Shown here one piece after another: positions 1-22,123 of a stretch of DNA of 22,123 bases. The notes beneath the pieces are model-generated. The model was not told the origin of the DNA. It worked only from the letters and a program-made list of their open reading frames with translations, and made no database searches. The stretch is from the NCBI GenBank assembly GCA_000969725.1, contig JXSR01S059513.1, one strand, 5' to 3'. Source of the DNA: Ophiothrix spiculata. Lineage: Eukaryota > Echinodermata > Ophiuroidea > Amphilepidida > Ophiotrichidae. Made by a program: the position numbers and the translations under genes. Each line of letters starts with the position of its first letter. Positions within the stretch are counted from its first letter, which is position 1.

Positions 1-540
1 TTATAACTGATTAGTAAATATTTTAGAATTATTTTTGTTATAAAATCAGTGGTGGCAATATTTTATTTTGACAATTTTAATACCAATTACATCAGGCTGA
101 AATCCTGTGTAAAAGCTTGTGTTTCGCGTTCTGTTCAGAACATACACATAATGGTTAAAGTATACTCTGTATGTTAGTATTTCACATGCACACATGATGT
201 AAACAATGCAAATCTGATACGACCGGTAAAAGTTCGAATCAAGAGGTGATAAATCATGAATTAATTAATTGATTAACTGCTTGCTTTTGTAATTTTGACA
301 TCCATGGCTTGTTTAGTTAAAGGTGATTCAATTTAAAATGCTGATTTTCAACTATTTTTTTCTTAAACTTTTATGGTAAATTCATCATGTACATTCTGTA
401 GAGTATGCTATTTAATCATGTTAATATTATGACCAGGCGCCTCTTACGATTTTTCGGCGGCTCCTAGCTACATAATTTTTAGTCCAAACCAGGCGCTAAA
501 ACGTGAGGACCGTTGGGTAAATGTCGCCCGGCGCCCGTTT
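1..540. other. AT-rich intron; no feature recognised apart from a GC-rich patch
   Basis: Bases 1-420 are AT-rich with no coding signal or clear repeat structure. Bases 433-535 are GC-rich and contain GGCGCC and repeated accaggcgc motifs (435, 489). This is probably an old short repeat, but it has no convincing terminal repeats. Confidence 0.4.
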
Positions 541-905
541 AAAAAAAAGCTTGATCGGTAAGCCGCTTGCTTGCAGTGCTGAAGGTCTTGAGTTCGAACC
601 CTGCTGATGCCAAAAGTTGAGTGTGCTTGAAATTCCCTTGGACAAGGAACTACCTTCTAATTGTCTTGTGGAAACCCGTACGAAACTCGGGGAGCTGATC
701 CGGGCAGCGATGGTGCAAATGTGGGCTGATCAAGGTTTAGCGCCCTTAGAGGTTGCCGCAGAACCTGAAATGATGCTTGGTGTGGAATGGAGCTTACTTG
801 AGCCATGGTGGTCAGCGAACACCTGTAAAGTGTGCAGAGGCCGAATGGAAAATCTGAGAGGCATGGTGCACTATAAATCCCCAGTATTTATTTATTTATT
901 TATTC
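541..905 (+). repeat. tRNA-derived SINE
   Basis: A tRNA-like head contains an A-box-like agcttgatcggtaagc (548-563) and an excellent B box gagttcgaacc (590-600). These are followed by a body that includes ttcccttggacaaggaacta (~632-651) and gcatggtgcactataaatcc (~861-880), and then a TTTA-type tail at ~886-905. The A-box/B-box spacing, body and simple-repeat tail are the architecture of a Pol III SINE of about 350 bases. The CTTGGRCAAG and GCACTATAAAT motifs occur in several invertebrate SINE families; the exact family is not assigned. The 101-codon reading frame inside it is not a gene. Confidence 0.75.
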
Positions 906-1218
906 TTCCAAGATTTTTATAAAAACCTCAATCACAGCAGTGAATCCTACAAATATTCAGGAAGGTGACCTGAGACAACCAAGGTAAACCATGATCCCAC
1001 TAGACACAACTGTCACTGGTAAGGTAACCATATTTGGACAATACCTTTTTCTGCTGAAATCTATTAAGAACCAACATCAGGCCAGACTTTTGGTTTGCGA
1101 ACCAACTTGTTCCCCAAATATACCAATCAATCAATCAACAGTATGTCAGGTGGTGGTAGATCATATATTTGTTGAAGCAGCAAATCGCTAATCTGCTGTT
1201 TATGGGTTTGTTTTACAG
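906..1218. other. Intron without recognised features
   Basis: Nothing beyond short chance reading frames is seen. The only notable point is the acceptor-like gtttgttttacag at its 3' end, leading into the NPFLRQ remnant. Confidence 0.4.
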
Positions 1219-1275
1219 AAAATCTCTTCCAAGCATGGGACTCCCAGTTTTTCCACAAAAAATCCTTTTAGACAA
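1219..1275 (+). pseudogene. Exon-like remnant encoding NPFLRQ, the peptide expected just upstream of the TOG4 exon
   Basis: After a good acceptor (gtttgttttacag), the frame reads KISSKHGTPSFSTKNPFLRQ and then GS. Vertebrate CKAP5 has KENPFLRQE immediately before LLGWLAEKLP, the counterpart of the exon starting at 1619. Seven residues therefore match in exactly the expected order. However, no GT donor compatible with the phase-0 acceptor at 1619 exists: the nearest GT (GTCCAT after 1277) would put the next exon out of frame. The residues before KNPFLRQ do not resemble the family. It could be a decayed or duplicated exon piece, a real exon with an unusual junction, or coincidence. Confidence 0.3.
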
Positions 1276-1406
1276 GGGTCCATAGTCAGAAACTAAGACT
1301 AAATGGTAGAATCAGCTGAAAACCATTAGAATTGGTCCAAATTTTCAGATTTGTCAAAAATTATTGTCAAATGAACAATTTTTAAAAACTTGAAATACCT
1401 TATGTG

Positions 1407-1500
1407 GCGGCTTCAAAACTCAACCGACGGTTTTCTGTCGGTTCTGGGCGGTTGGCTATTGTTTATTCCGGTCGAACCGCCGGTTGAGTTAAGAAGCCGC
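1407..1500. repeat. Foldback element with 26-base arms
   Basis: Arms at 1407-1432 and 1475-1500 are inverted copies at 23 of 26 positions, beginning GCGGCTTC and containing ACTCAACCG. The 42-base loop repeats cggtt motifs. GC content is high compared with the flanks. It ends 118 bases before the TOG4 exon. It is probably a small MITE or foldback. Confidence 0.75.
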
Positions 1501-1618
1501 TCCTTAGACATGAATAGGGGTTTTAGATCTTCAGCATCACCCTGTTCAATTGTGTGTCCAATAAAAAAAATTGTTTCACAAAATAACATATTTTTGCTTC
1601 AATTGCACATATTTGCAG

Positions 1619-15602
<13,984 letters not shown>

Positions 15603-16137
15603 GTAAGTAAAAACAAGAAATGCCGGGCCATGATGGTTCATGTTGGGGTCAGACTTGATTGACCATTTGCATCCCATGGAGAGAAAACTATGGGGCTTCT
15701 ATTTCTTTAGGAATTAGTCAAAAAATATAATTTGATACTATGGCCTACAAATCCAACTGCTTCTATTTTTAGACTCCACTTTCTTAAGTTTGCATTAATG
15801 TGTTGACTTATCAAGCACGATTTCTTTTTCTTGTTTTTTATGAAAGAATATAGAAAGTTGAAAAAATCCCATATATATAGCATTTAGTTAGAAGTCCATG
15901 TTTTTTATTTTTGATATACATTTTCCCATTTTATTGTTGTCAGTCATTCAGTGGTAGTAATCATGAGATAATTGAAATAGATAAAATACTAATTCTTGAA
16001 TGCACTGTAATCAAAAGTCCTGATTGTAGACCCTGGCCGTGACTTCTTTGGAAATGTAAACTCACAATTGAAGATGCTGTGTGAAAACTACAAATTGCAA
16101 AATCCGCAAACAAAGAACTATTTTACAATAACACTAT
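15603..16137. other. Intron, no feature recognised
   Basis: AT-rich sequence between the Ala-rich exon and the small MITE at 16138; nothing supported. Confidence 0.4.
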
Positions 16138-16278
16138 ACTTTGATCAACACTAAATAGGCGGGAATTATGAGGCTTTTCTTCATCCGCAAGTAAACATAA
16201 TCCCAGTTATACGCGTGCCGTAGACATTGATGCGCAAGTCCTACATGCAACGCCCGCCTATTTGGTGTTGATCAAAGT
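16138..16278. mobile_element. Small MITE (141 bases)
   Basis: actttgatcaacactaaata (16138-16157) with ggcggg matches the inverted right arm cccgcctatttggtgttgat (16253-16272) with caaagt. Arms are 26 bases with one mismatch. The interior is non-coding. Confidence 0.85.
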
Positions 16279-16347
16279 TTATTGGGGTTTGATTGATGTA
16301 CTGGATTTGTCATGAGAGAAATGACAGCTTGGAATTGTCAGCCTAAA

Positions 16348-16381
16348 CAAATCTATTTGTTGATTGGTGATGATATATATA
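16348..16381 (+). repeat. 34-base exact copy of the 3' part of the CKAP5 exon 13985-14178
   Basis: This segment is identical to 14131-14164 (encoding [11 protein letters not shown]). After it, 13 exon bases are missing, and the next bases ggtgaattca resemble the real donor region ggtgagttca (9 of 10). It is preceded by gtcag, so a cryptic 41-base exon (16342-16382) can be drawn, but its phase does not fit the gene. Confidence 0.92.
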
Positions 16382-16633
16382 GGTGAATTCATTTCAAAAA
16401 TACTTAGTTACAATCTCATACTTGTATAAAGCAGGGTCAGTCAAATGGCAAAGTGTTACAACAAGAATTCTATTTTATTTATTTCAACAATCTGATATTC
16501 AATTTCCCGTTTCATCTATAGTTGAATATATTTATTGATATTGTGTATTAATTTTCTAGATCTCTGATTTGCCCATTCGGTATTTCAAACCATTTATTGG
16601 TGTATTTTTTAGAAGATGTTTTAATTTAACTAA

Positions 16634-16988
16634 GGCCTAAAAAAAAAAATTGTTTGATTGGCGTAACCCGACCTACCCTAATTTTACCACCGACCCTAGA
16701 TATTTTTTATTTTTTTGAGCATGGTAAAAAACCTTCAAATCCCAAATTTAGTGGGAATCGATTCATGGGAGCCCAAGATATGGCTTGCAGGACATTCAAA
16801 ATGACAAATAAAAAATGTGTTACAGAAAAAGTGAAGATGTTTTTGTATATGTGCCATATATACTGTGTTCTTGTATGTGAAACATAGACTTAGAAAATAA
16901 AAAAAAATATTAAAAAAAAAAATCCGACCTACCAACCCTATTTTATTTTCTATGTAACGCCAATCAAACAATTTTTTTTTTTTTGCCT
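16634..16988. mobile_element. MITE copy 2, TIR with ATTGTTTGATTGGCGTAAC
   Basis: Same orientation as copy 1 at 15009-15359, and near-identical to it apart from A/T run lengths and scattered substitutions (e.g. aaacctcc versus aaaccttc). The close match points to recent activity of this family or to gene conversion between the copies. Confidence 0.9.
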
Positions 16989-17829
16989 AAGCATGATCCC
17001 GCATGATGTGGTTTTCATAAGATTGAGCACTTTATCAAATTATACTGAAGTAGATTTAGATGAAAAATGCTGTTTTATATAACCATTGTAGTAGATAAAT
17101 TAGAAAGTGCCATAATATCAGCCTGCTCGTTACATATTTGAGCTGAAAATGGAGGAACTTGTATATAGACAGACCAACTTGGATATATGAAATCAGACAA
17201 AATAGCCCAAGTGATATTTGCAATGATTTTGAGAATGAAAGAAAAGCACATTAATTTTATTTTACTAGACAAAGAGTTTATCTTCTAAATAAGCTCCCTG
17301 CAAATTTTCCCCAGTGACAAGAACTTGGCGTGACGATCGTGGTAACAACCAATCATATCCAACTGCGTGAATTGCAGTGGGTCGTGTACAGCGCAGAGTA
17401 CTACTTGACAACACGCGTTAATGAGTAAAACCCCGCGAAACGGGGAGCATTTCGAAGATTGACTTTAGTATCTGTGATTTTGATTTTGTTACTGTTCACC
17501 ATGAACAACAAAGGACACGTCAAATGCCCCATCCAACCTCCTTTGGTATCGGGATCCAGTGGCCCTTAGCAAGCCTCTGGATCCCAGCAGTGCCTTGTAT
17601 GTGCTCTGTTTGTGGCACTCTCAATTTTTTTTCAAGTTTTTTTTAAAAGCCATGCACCAATTACATCCCTGCACGAGCAGATATGACAGAGGGGAATGCA
17701 GTGGATAGATTTTTTTGAGAATTCTAATTTGGGCTATCTAATACTGATTTCTGATCTTTATGTTGATCTATATCAGCGTTCACCAGTAAAAAGCCTAAAT
17801 GGGTGCAAAGTTCACTTTGGCAATTACAA
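16989..17829. other. Intron, no feature recognised
   Basis: Contains a modestly GC-rich stretch (17320-17450, with ccccgcgaaacgggg as a short palindrome near 17431) and ordinary AT-rich intron. No exon or transposon ends are supported. Confidence 0.4.
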
Positions 17830-17838
17830 GCAAAAAGT

Positions 17839-18148
17839 CCCCGGGGACCACTCAAGTATAATGCTGCCGGCATAGCGTGACCAAGAAAAGGTGAATTAGG
17901 GTTGTTTTTGAGGACAAAAGGGTTTATCAGGTGACACCTTTTAAAAAACAGCCATTTTAGCTCATTTTCAAGAAATAAGGTAATTTTTCAAACCCTAGTG
18001 TTAAAATGTTAAGGGTAAATTCCTGATTTAGGGTTTGAATGGGTGAAAAAGGGTATATTTTGCCTTCAGAAACAATCACCCTTGATGGGGTGTTTTGAAA
18101 AACTGTGGTCACGCTATGCCTGCATCATTATACTTGAGTGCCCCCCTG
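17839..18148. mobile_element. MITE with ~40-base TIRs and a probable 9-base target duplication
   Basis: Left cactcaagtataatg...ggcatagcgtgacca (from ~17850) and the inverted right arm (tggtcacgctatgcc... to 18140) match with few mismatches over about 40 bases, bounded by G/C runs. gcaaaaagt flanks both sides (17830-17838 and 18149-18157). Long TIRs with a 9-base duplication suggest a Mutator-like (MULE) origin; this is inference. Confidence 0.8.
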
Positions 18149-18157
18149 GCAAAAAGT

Positions 18158-18418
18158 GCATTCCCACACTGATGTTGCAATATACCAAATTGTGCAGTGC
18201 AACACCAATGTCCCCCGAGTGTCAGGAATGGAATTTTTCAGAATTACCATATCCTGATTTGGTTTCTATCCCTACATAAAAATGTGATCAAAACTTGCTG
18301 ATTTTATTCAGCAATCGCAGCCCTGATATGATTAGACTAGATATTTGCCTGATAACTGCTTGACCCAAGTAACCCAGTGTTTATTGTCTTTCTAATCACC
18401 CTTTTCCCCCGTTAATAG
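18158..18418. other. Intron before candidate microexon
   Basis: No repeats recognised. The 3' end carries a pyrimidine-rich tract and tag acceptor leading to 18419. Confidence 0.35.
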
Positions 18419-18442
18419 TCCTGGCTGGAGAGATGCATACAG
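18419..18442 (+). CDS. Candidate 24-base microexon of CKAP5 (tentative)
   Basis: A tttctaatcacccttttccc tract and a ttaatag acceptor precede 24 bases ending CAG before a GTTAGT donor. Phase 2 entry from the preceding exon would give (P)GWRDAY plus a split Arg codon, and skipping it would keep the frame. Evidence is limited to the good branch-point-like and pyrimidine tract, splice consensus and phase. No homology to vertebrate CKAP5 is recognised, and a chance match to splice consensus is quite possible. Confidence 0.3.
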
Positions 18443-18647
18443 GTTAGTTATAACATATGGCCTAAAAGCTTGCTATATTGGCTTGTCACTTCTTGCTGCA
18501 CCGTACAGAATCATGTCAGAATTCAAAGGAAGGAAAGGGGGAGAGGTCATAGTTTTTTTTGCTCAGTACGAGTTCAATATTCATTTTAAAAATATGTGTG
18601 CACGTCTACTTACATGATAAGCAGGTCACTGGTTCAGTTCCTGGTTG

Positions 18648-18717
18648 GGAATAGGGTAAACTGGGGTAAAAAGGCCCATGGGGTAAAAAGGCCTTTTTAC
18701 CTAGATTTACCCTATCC
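18648..18717. repeat. Short hairpin with GGGTAAAAAGGCC direct and inverted repeats
   Basis: atagggtaaa and ggtaaaaaggcc (18648-18676) pair with ggcctttttacc and tttaccctat (18690-18717). ggggtaaaaaggcc also occurs twice in direct orientation. Confidence 0.75.
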
Positions 18718-18982
18718 ATGATGAAGAAAATTTCATTTGCATATGTGTCGTTCATGCTTGCAAGTCAGTTACAATATTTACAACTCAGTAAGATCTCAAG
18801 CATAAGCCTTTTCATCTTGGCTTTTCAGCTATAGGGCATGTGTTAAAATCTTGTGGGTCCGTCATGTTAAAGGTGTAACAATTTTTTTATATAAGAAATG
18901 TCTTACCAGGTGCTTTTAAAGCAGGGACTTTTTGAAGGAGAGTGAGCTCTACTTGGCCACCCTGCTCCCTTAAAATGCTTTA

Positions 18983-19036
18983 TGGTAGCTCGGTTAATAG
19001 AGCGCCTTGCATGATGGTATTAAGGTCTAAATTGCC
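18983..19036 (+). repeat. Degenerate tRNA-like sequence, probable SINE remnant
   Basis: tggtagctcggttaatagag (18983-19002) closely matches a tRNA D-arm/A box, and ggtctaaattgcc (19024-19036) is a poor B box at the right spacing. No acceptor stem or tail is clear, so this is not a functional tRNA gene. Confidence 0.4.
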
Positions 19037-19156
19037 AGATAACTTCCCTAATTGCTCCCCCAAAATAACTTCAGGAGAGCCTTTGATAGAGCTCCTGCAA
19101 ATGGTAAAGGATTTTCCCTAGTTTTGAGAAAGGATGGTTTTACTTTCTGGACATTA

Positions 19157-19979
19157 CAGGGTGGTTCAAAAAACTTAGAACCCAAGTTCAATGTCATTTT
19201 TTAGACAGTAATTGTACCTCAATCAACTTGAATTTGCACATGAATCATTGTTAATACCTTTTAAACAATCCCTGAAAGTTTTATGCAATTCGCATCATTA
19301 GACCTTAAGATACAGCTCTTTATGTAAACCGTCCTTCAAATTGGCTTGTCCACGAAAGTTTTTCTTCGTTTTTGTCGTCAGTCTGTTCCCCTTGATATGC
19401 AGTATTTGGTTCAGCAACGTAATGGTGCAGTTCAAATTACAGGTTCAAACAAGAGGCCTCTGAACTCCAGCTCATGTAATTTTGATAGTTTGTATGTTTT
19501 TGTTTGTTCTGTCTTCTTCGGTTAATGTTTTCCAACAGAGTGGTTGGACTTAGTCACACAATCGTTGTCAGATAGATTTCATGTGCTTAGGTGCTGTAAA
19601 GTGACGAAATTACATTGAAAGATCAGCTAGGAAAATGCCTTGAAAACGCCTTCAATTCAAGCAGGGAACGCCCGTAGCACAACATGCAGTGCAGTACGTG
19701 CAGGTTAGAGTACTTAAATTGATTACACATCAATGTTGTGTAATCCATTGAAGGGTTAAGTCAGAAGGAGAGAGAAGCAATCGTGGAAAAGCCACTTTGA
19801 AGCAATATTTTAATAATGGGCAGTATCTTAAAAACCAATGATCAAAACTTGCCCAAAAATGCAGGAATGGTTTAAAACCTATCCCACATGATGCCTTTGC
19901 CAACTGAAGGTGATAGAGGTACAATTGCTAAGTAAAAAATGACTTTGAACTTGGGTTTTGAGTTTTTTGAACCACCCTG
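19157..19979. mobile_element. Mariner-like non-autonomous element with ~48-base TIRs
   Basis: Termini CAGGGTGGTTCAAAAAACT and the inverted complement (agttttttgaaccaccctg) are exact over the first 19 bases, and the arms match over about 48 bases, including cccaagttcaa and gtcattttttA. TA flanks both ends (19155-19156 and 19980-19981). The CAGGGTGxxxCAAAA end and TA duplication fit the IS630-Tc1-mariner superfamily. The 823-base interior has no intact transposase frame that I can recognise. Confidence 0.85.
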
Positions 19980-19981
19980 TA

Positions 19982-20344
19982 TATTGCATACCCATTTCAT
20001 CCAGGTTTTGTATTTTCTTCAATTTGATTTACAAAAGCTCAAAAATGTCAATTTGCAGTAATCATTTCATGATCTTCAAGAAGTTTATTTAAGGAGTTAT
20101 CAGCTTTTGAGGAATCAATGGAGCGTTTTCAATATCAATCAGATGTGATTTGGGGGAATTGTTGGTGTGGGGTCTTTGCATTATGTGCTTGCTGTGGTTT
20201 ATGCTTGTTGATTGATGTGTCACTCATAGTTTTCTGTAGTAGCATGCTTGTTATCCCTTCCTTTATAGTTCAAAATACACAGTTTTTAAGTTTTGAATGC
20301 ACCTTTCCTAGACCTTCAAAATAATGATTTTAGTACAGGTCAAG
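19982..20344. other. Intron, no feature recognised
   Basis: AT-rich; the 68-codon frame at 20118 is hydrophobic and Cys-rich by composition but shows no gene signals. Confidence 0.4.
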
Positions 20345-20612
20345 TTTAAAATAAAAATTCCCATTCTGAAGTCATTTTTTTAAAATTTGTTATTTTTAGC
20401 TTGGTTGGAAGCCCAAATGGCCAAAAAATGTGTTTTTTGTGATTTTCTCAAAAAATTTTGATTTTTGGTCAAAAATCACCATCACCATCATGTTCCTTGT
20501 GAAAATTCCTTTCTGGAAATGTATACTTTTATTATAAGGACTTTGTTAAAAAGTTATGTTGCAAAATAAACTTGTAAAAATGTAAAATTGAGTAACGTGC
20601 TTTCCCCCCTTA
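20345..20612 (-). repeat. Inverted second copy of the interior of the element at 5806-6358
   Basis: The reverse complement of this segment matches about 5940-6215 at roughly 85-90% by eye. It includes a stretch of about 60 matching bases containing aaatcacaaaaaacacattt and gggcttccaaccaagctaaa. Neither terminal inverted repeat of the first copy is present, so this copy is truncated at both ends or belongs to a related subfamily. Confidence 0.9.
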
Positions 20613-20970
20613 ATACTGTGTATTGATCAGATTTTCCTTTTCAAGTAGATTTGATTGCTATTTGAAGAATTGTTGCATTGTGTGTGTATGTTGCCATCAG
20701 CTATTTTGTGCATCATGGTTGCCATTTTCTGTCTTCTCTCAATCTATCCTTCATCCTTCCCTTTCTTTATCAATTTCATTGTCTTCAACTCAAAAGTTTG
20801 GCATGTGTCATATATGGTCAGTGCCTGTTGTGACTCGATCATCATGCCTGTAGGAATGTTGCAAGATCAATGGTGCTCGTTTACAAGTCAGAGAATGGTG
20901 TACTCAAAATTTAATAAAATCGACCACATCAACTTTGTGTTTTTGTTACAAATGACGTGTTGTTTCACAG
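20613..20970. other. Intron before the candidate Asp-rich exon
   Basis: CT-rich patches (20728-20790) and AT-rich sequence; no repeat or gene supported. Confidence 0.35.
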
Positions 20971-21067
20971 GTGGATGAAAAAGAAGATGAAAGGGGATCA
21001 GATCAAAGCAGCGGCCCTCGACCAGGGTCATGCCCCCGGCCCCAGCGATGATGAGAATGATGATGAT
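20971..21067 (+). CDS. Candidate CKAP5 exon with basic then Asp-rich residues (tentative; 3' end uncertain)
   Basis: The acceptor tgtttcacag is followed by an open frame that, read at phase 2, gives (R)WMKKKMKGDQIKAAALDQGH, then APGPSDDENDDD. The phase matches the donor at 15602 and also the candidate microexon. The segment is clearly more GC-rich than flanking intron, as expected for coding sequence. The 3' end is unclear: a weak donor GTATAT follows 21067 and another poor one (GTCCAG) follows 21099. The frame stays open to about 21142. The GAT repeats at the end could be a microsatellite rather than selected acidic sequence. I do not recognise homology to the vertebrate post-TOG5 region. 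Confidence 0.4.
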
Positions 21068-21168
21068 GTATATGATGATGATTGTAATGATGATGAAAGG
21101 TCCAGTCTTGATTTCTTTCTGGTCTATTTGCTATCTTGGTGAATGCATCATATGTGATTGGTTGGAGA

Positions 21169-21249
21169 TTTAAAGCATCTTTGTGATTGGTCAGATTGAA
21201 AGCATCTTTGTGATTGGTCAGATTGAAAGTATCTTTGTGATTGGTCAGA
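21169..21249 (+). repeat. Tandem repeat, three copies of a 27-base unit
   Basis: Units at 21169-21195, 21196-21222 and 21223-21249 each contain catctttgtgattggtcaga or a one-base variant (tatcttt in the third). A partial related copy (tatgtgattggttggaga) precedes them at 21151-21168. Each unit carries ATTGG, the inverted CCAAT box. Confidence 0.92.
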
Positions 21250-21406
21250 TGGACATGGAAACTTATAAATCTTACAAGTGTGGGGAAAATTGATGTGCAT
21301 GAAGGCTAGCTTGATAGCAATTTGCTATTTCACACTGCACTGTACCATTGGGGGAATGTCTTGGATCTTGTCAGGAGAGTTTTATGCATGCAAGCTTGTA
21401 TAAGTA

Positions 21407-21761
21407 CATACCTGCCAACTGTCCTGAATTTATCAGGATTGTCCCGATTTACAACTCTCAAAATTGCCAAAAATCAGGACATCCAGATTTTGAGATATTA
21501 AAAAAAATGAAATTACGAGGAAAAGTGGCCAATCCCAACCTGTTTTCAGTAAATATTTATGCTCTTGTGGCATATATTTGGGCCAAAACCTTAAAAAAAG
21601 CCTTAATAAAGATAAGGAAAGTCACAAACCCACCTGTATTCAATACATATTTATGCTCTTGGAACATATATGTGAGCCAAAGTCGTAAAAAAGTTGAATG
21701 CCTCGTGCAAGCGCTCGGCCTTTTTGTCCTGATTTTGGGTTTTACAATGTTGGCAGGTATG
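21407..21761. mobile_element. TIR element CATACCTGCCAAC with 6-base target duplication and internal repeat
   Basis: Left catacctgccaac and right gttggcaggtatg are exact inverted ends, with aaaatcaggac / gtcctgatttt further inside. TAAGTA flanks both sides (21401-21406 and 21762-21767). Two related ~65-base blocks begin near 21536 and 21630, sharing atatttatgctcttg and gccaaa, about 93 bases apart. The 138-codon frame inside arises from the element and has no transposase motif. Confidence 0.85.
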
Positions 21762-21771
21762 TAAGTAGCAT

Positions 21772-22123
21772 AAAGGTTCAGAAATCTTGACGTTGGATTT
21801 ACTGAACCTTCAAGATTGTATTGGTTTGCAACTTTGCATCAAGCATTTTGATTTTTGATTTTGATAATGATCAGTGTTTCATGGGAAAAGAAAAGAGATT
21901 TAGATATTGAACTTGGTTCATTACACTACTGCTGACCAAGTTTATTTGAATTATGTTATATTAGTCTACCAGCCAACAGCAAATATTATGCTTAAAAAAA
22001 CGTTTTGTGGGCAAAACTTGTTACAGCTTTCCATCCATGTGGAATCATATCCTCAAGGGGTGTACATTAGCGTGTGGGTGGATGGTAAAATTATTTTTTT
22101 GATTTAGTGGTCAAAATGACCCA
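21772..22123. other. Intron or beyond; small hairpin only
   Basis: aaggttcag (~21773) and ctgaacctt (~21803) form a 9-base inverted pair. Otherwise AT-rich with no exon matching the next conserved CKAP5 block (vertebrate VRREFQLDLDEIE), which must lie beyond the window. Confidence 0.4.

Noticed and set aside
617-922. 101-codon frame beginning MSVLEIPLDKEL
   Set aside because: It lies inside a tRNA-derived SINE with B box and simple-repeat tail; the frame is a by-product of the repeat.
18983-19036. Functional tRNA gene
   Set aside because: The A box is good but the B box is degenerate and no acceptor stem pairs, so it is at best a SINE remnant.
20655-20978. 107-codon frame MLFEELLHCVCML...
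   Set aside because: It runs through the acceptor of the candidate exon, has intron-like composition and has no homology.
20971-21048. Alternative frame of the candidate exon (VDEKEDERGSDQSS...)
   Set aside because: It would need phase 0 entry, while the upstream donors are phase 2, and it stops after about 26 codons.
21348-21764. 138-codon frame MGECLGSCQESF...
   Set aside because: Almost all of it lies within the CATACCTGCCAAC TIR element, including its inverted ends; no protein motif.

Overview
This window is intronic and exonic DNA from an invertebrate animal, most likely a marine deuterostome. The lineage is inferred from protein similarity and repeat content and is not proven. All recognisable coding sequence lies on the + strand and belongs to one gene. 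It is the orthologue of CKAP5 (XMAP215 / ch-TOG / Msps), the TOG-domain microtubule polymerase. Nine exons are well supported by protein similarity, consensus splice sites and matching phases: 1619-1813, 2688-2882, 6518-6640, 8143-8253, 9200-9349, 10006-10209, 11417-11552, 13985-14178 and 15448-15602. Together they encode about 488 residues: the end of TOG4, a low-complexity Ser/Lys/Pro/acidic linker, all of TOG5, and the start of the Ala/Lys-rich segment after TOG5. The gene's N-terminal and C-terminal parts lie outside the window. Two further exons (18419-18442 and 20971-~21067) are phase-compatible but have no recognised homology.

The remaining ~93% is AT-rich intron full of short non-autonomous DNA transposons (TIR elements and foldbacks). 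There is also a tRNA-derived SINE (~541-905), a second degenerate tRNA-like sequence (~18983-19036) and a 5'-truncated LINE (~8690-9180). Elements supported by terminal inverted repeats lie near 1407-1500, 2104-2603, 3153-3370, 4887-5223 (with a nested insertion), 5376-5811, 5806-6358, 6993-7146, 12017-12307, 12478-12940, 13590-13799, 13847-13920, 14188-14530, 15009-15359, 16138-16278, 16634-16988, 17839-18148, 19157-19979 and 21407-21761. Several keep readable target-site duplications.

No operon, CRISPR array, defence cassette or biosynthetic cluster is present. The most unusual signals concern how repeats meet exons. A TIR element sits 9 bp inside the intron after exon 13985-14178, and its target duplication overlaps the splice donor. 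A LINE tail ends 19 bp before an exon. Twin MITE copies flank one exon. Short near-exact copies of two exons are embedded in downstream introns, and a possible third exon-like remnant (peptide NPFLRQ) lies upstream. One foldback element is split by a TA-targeting MITE so cleanly that the pre-insertion state can be read directly.
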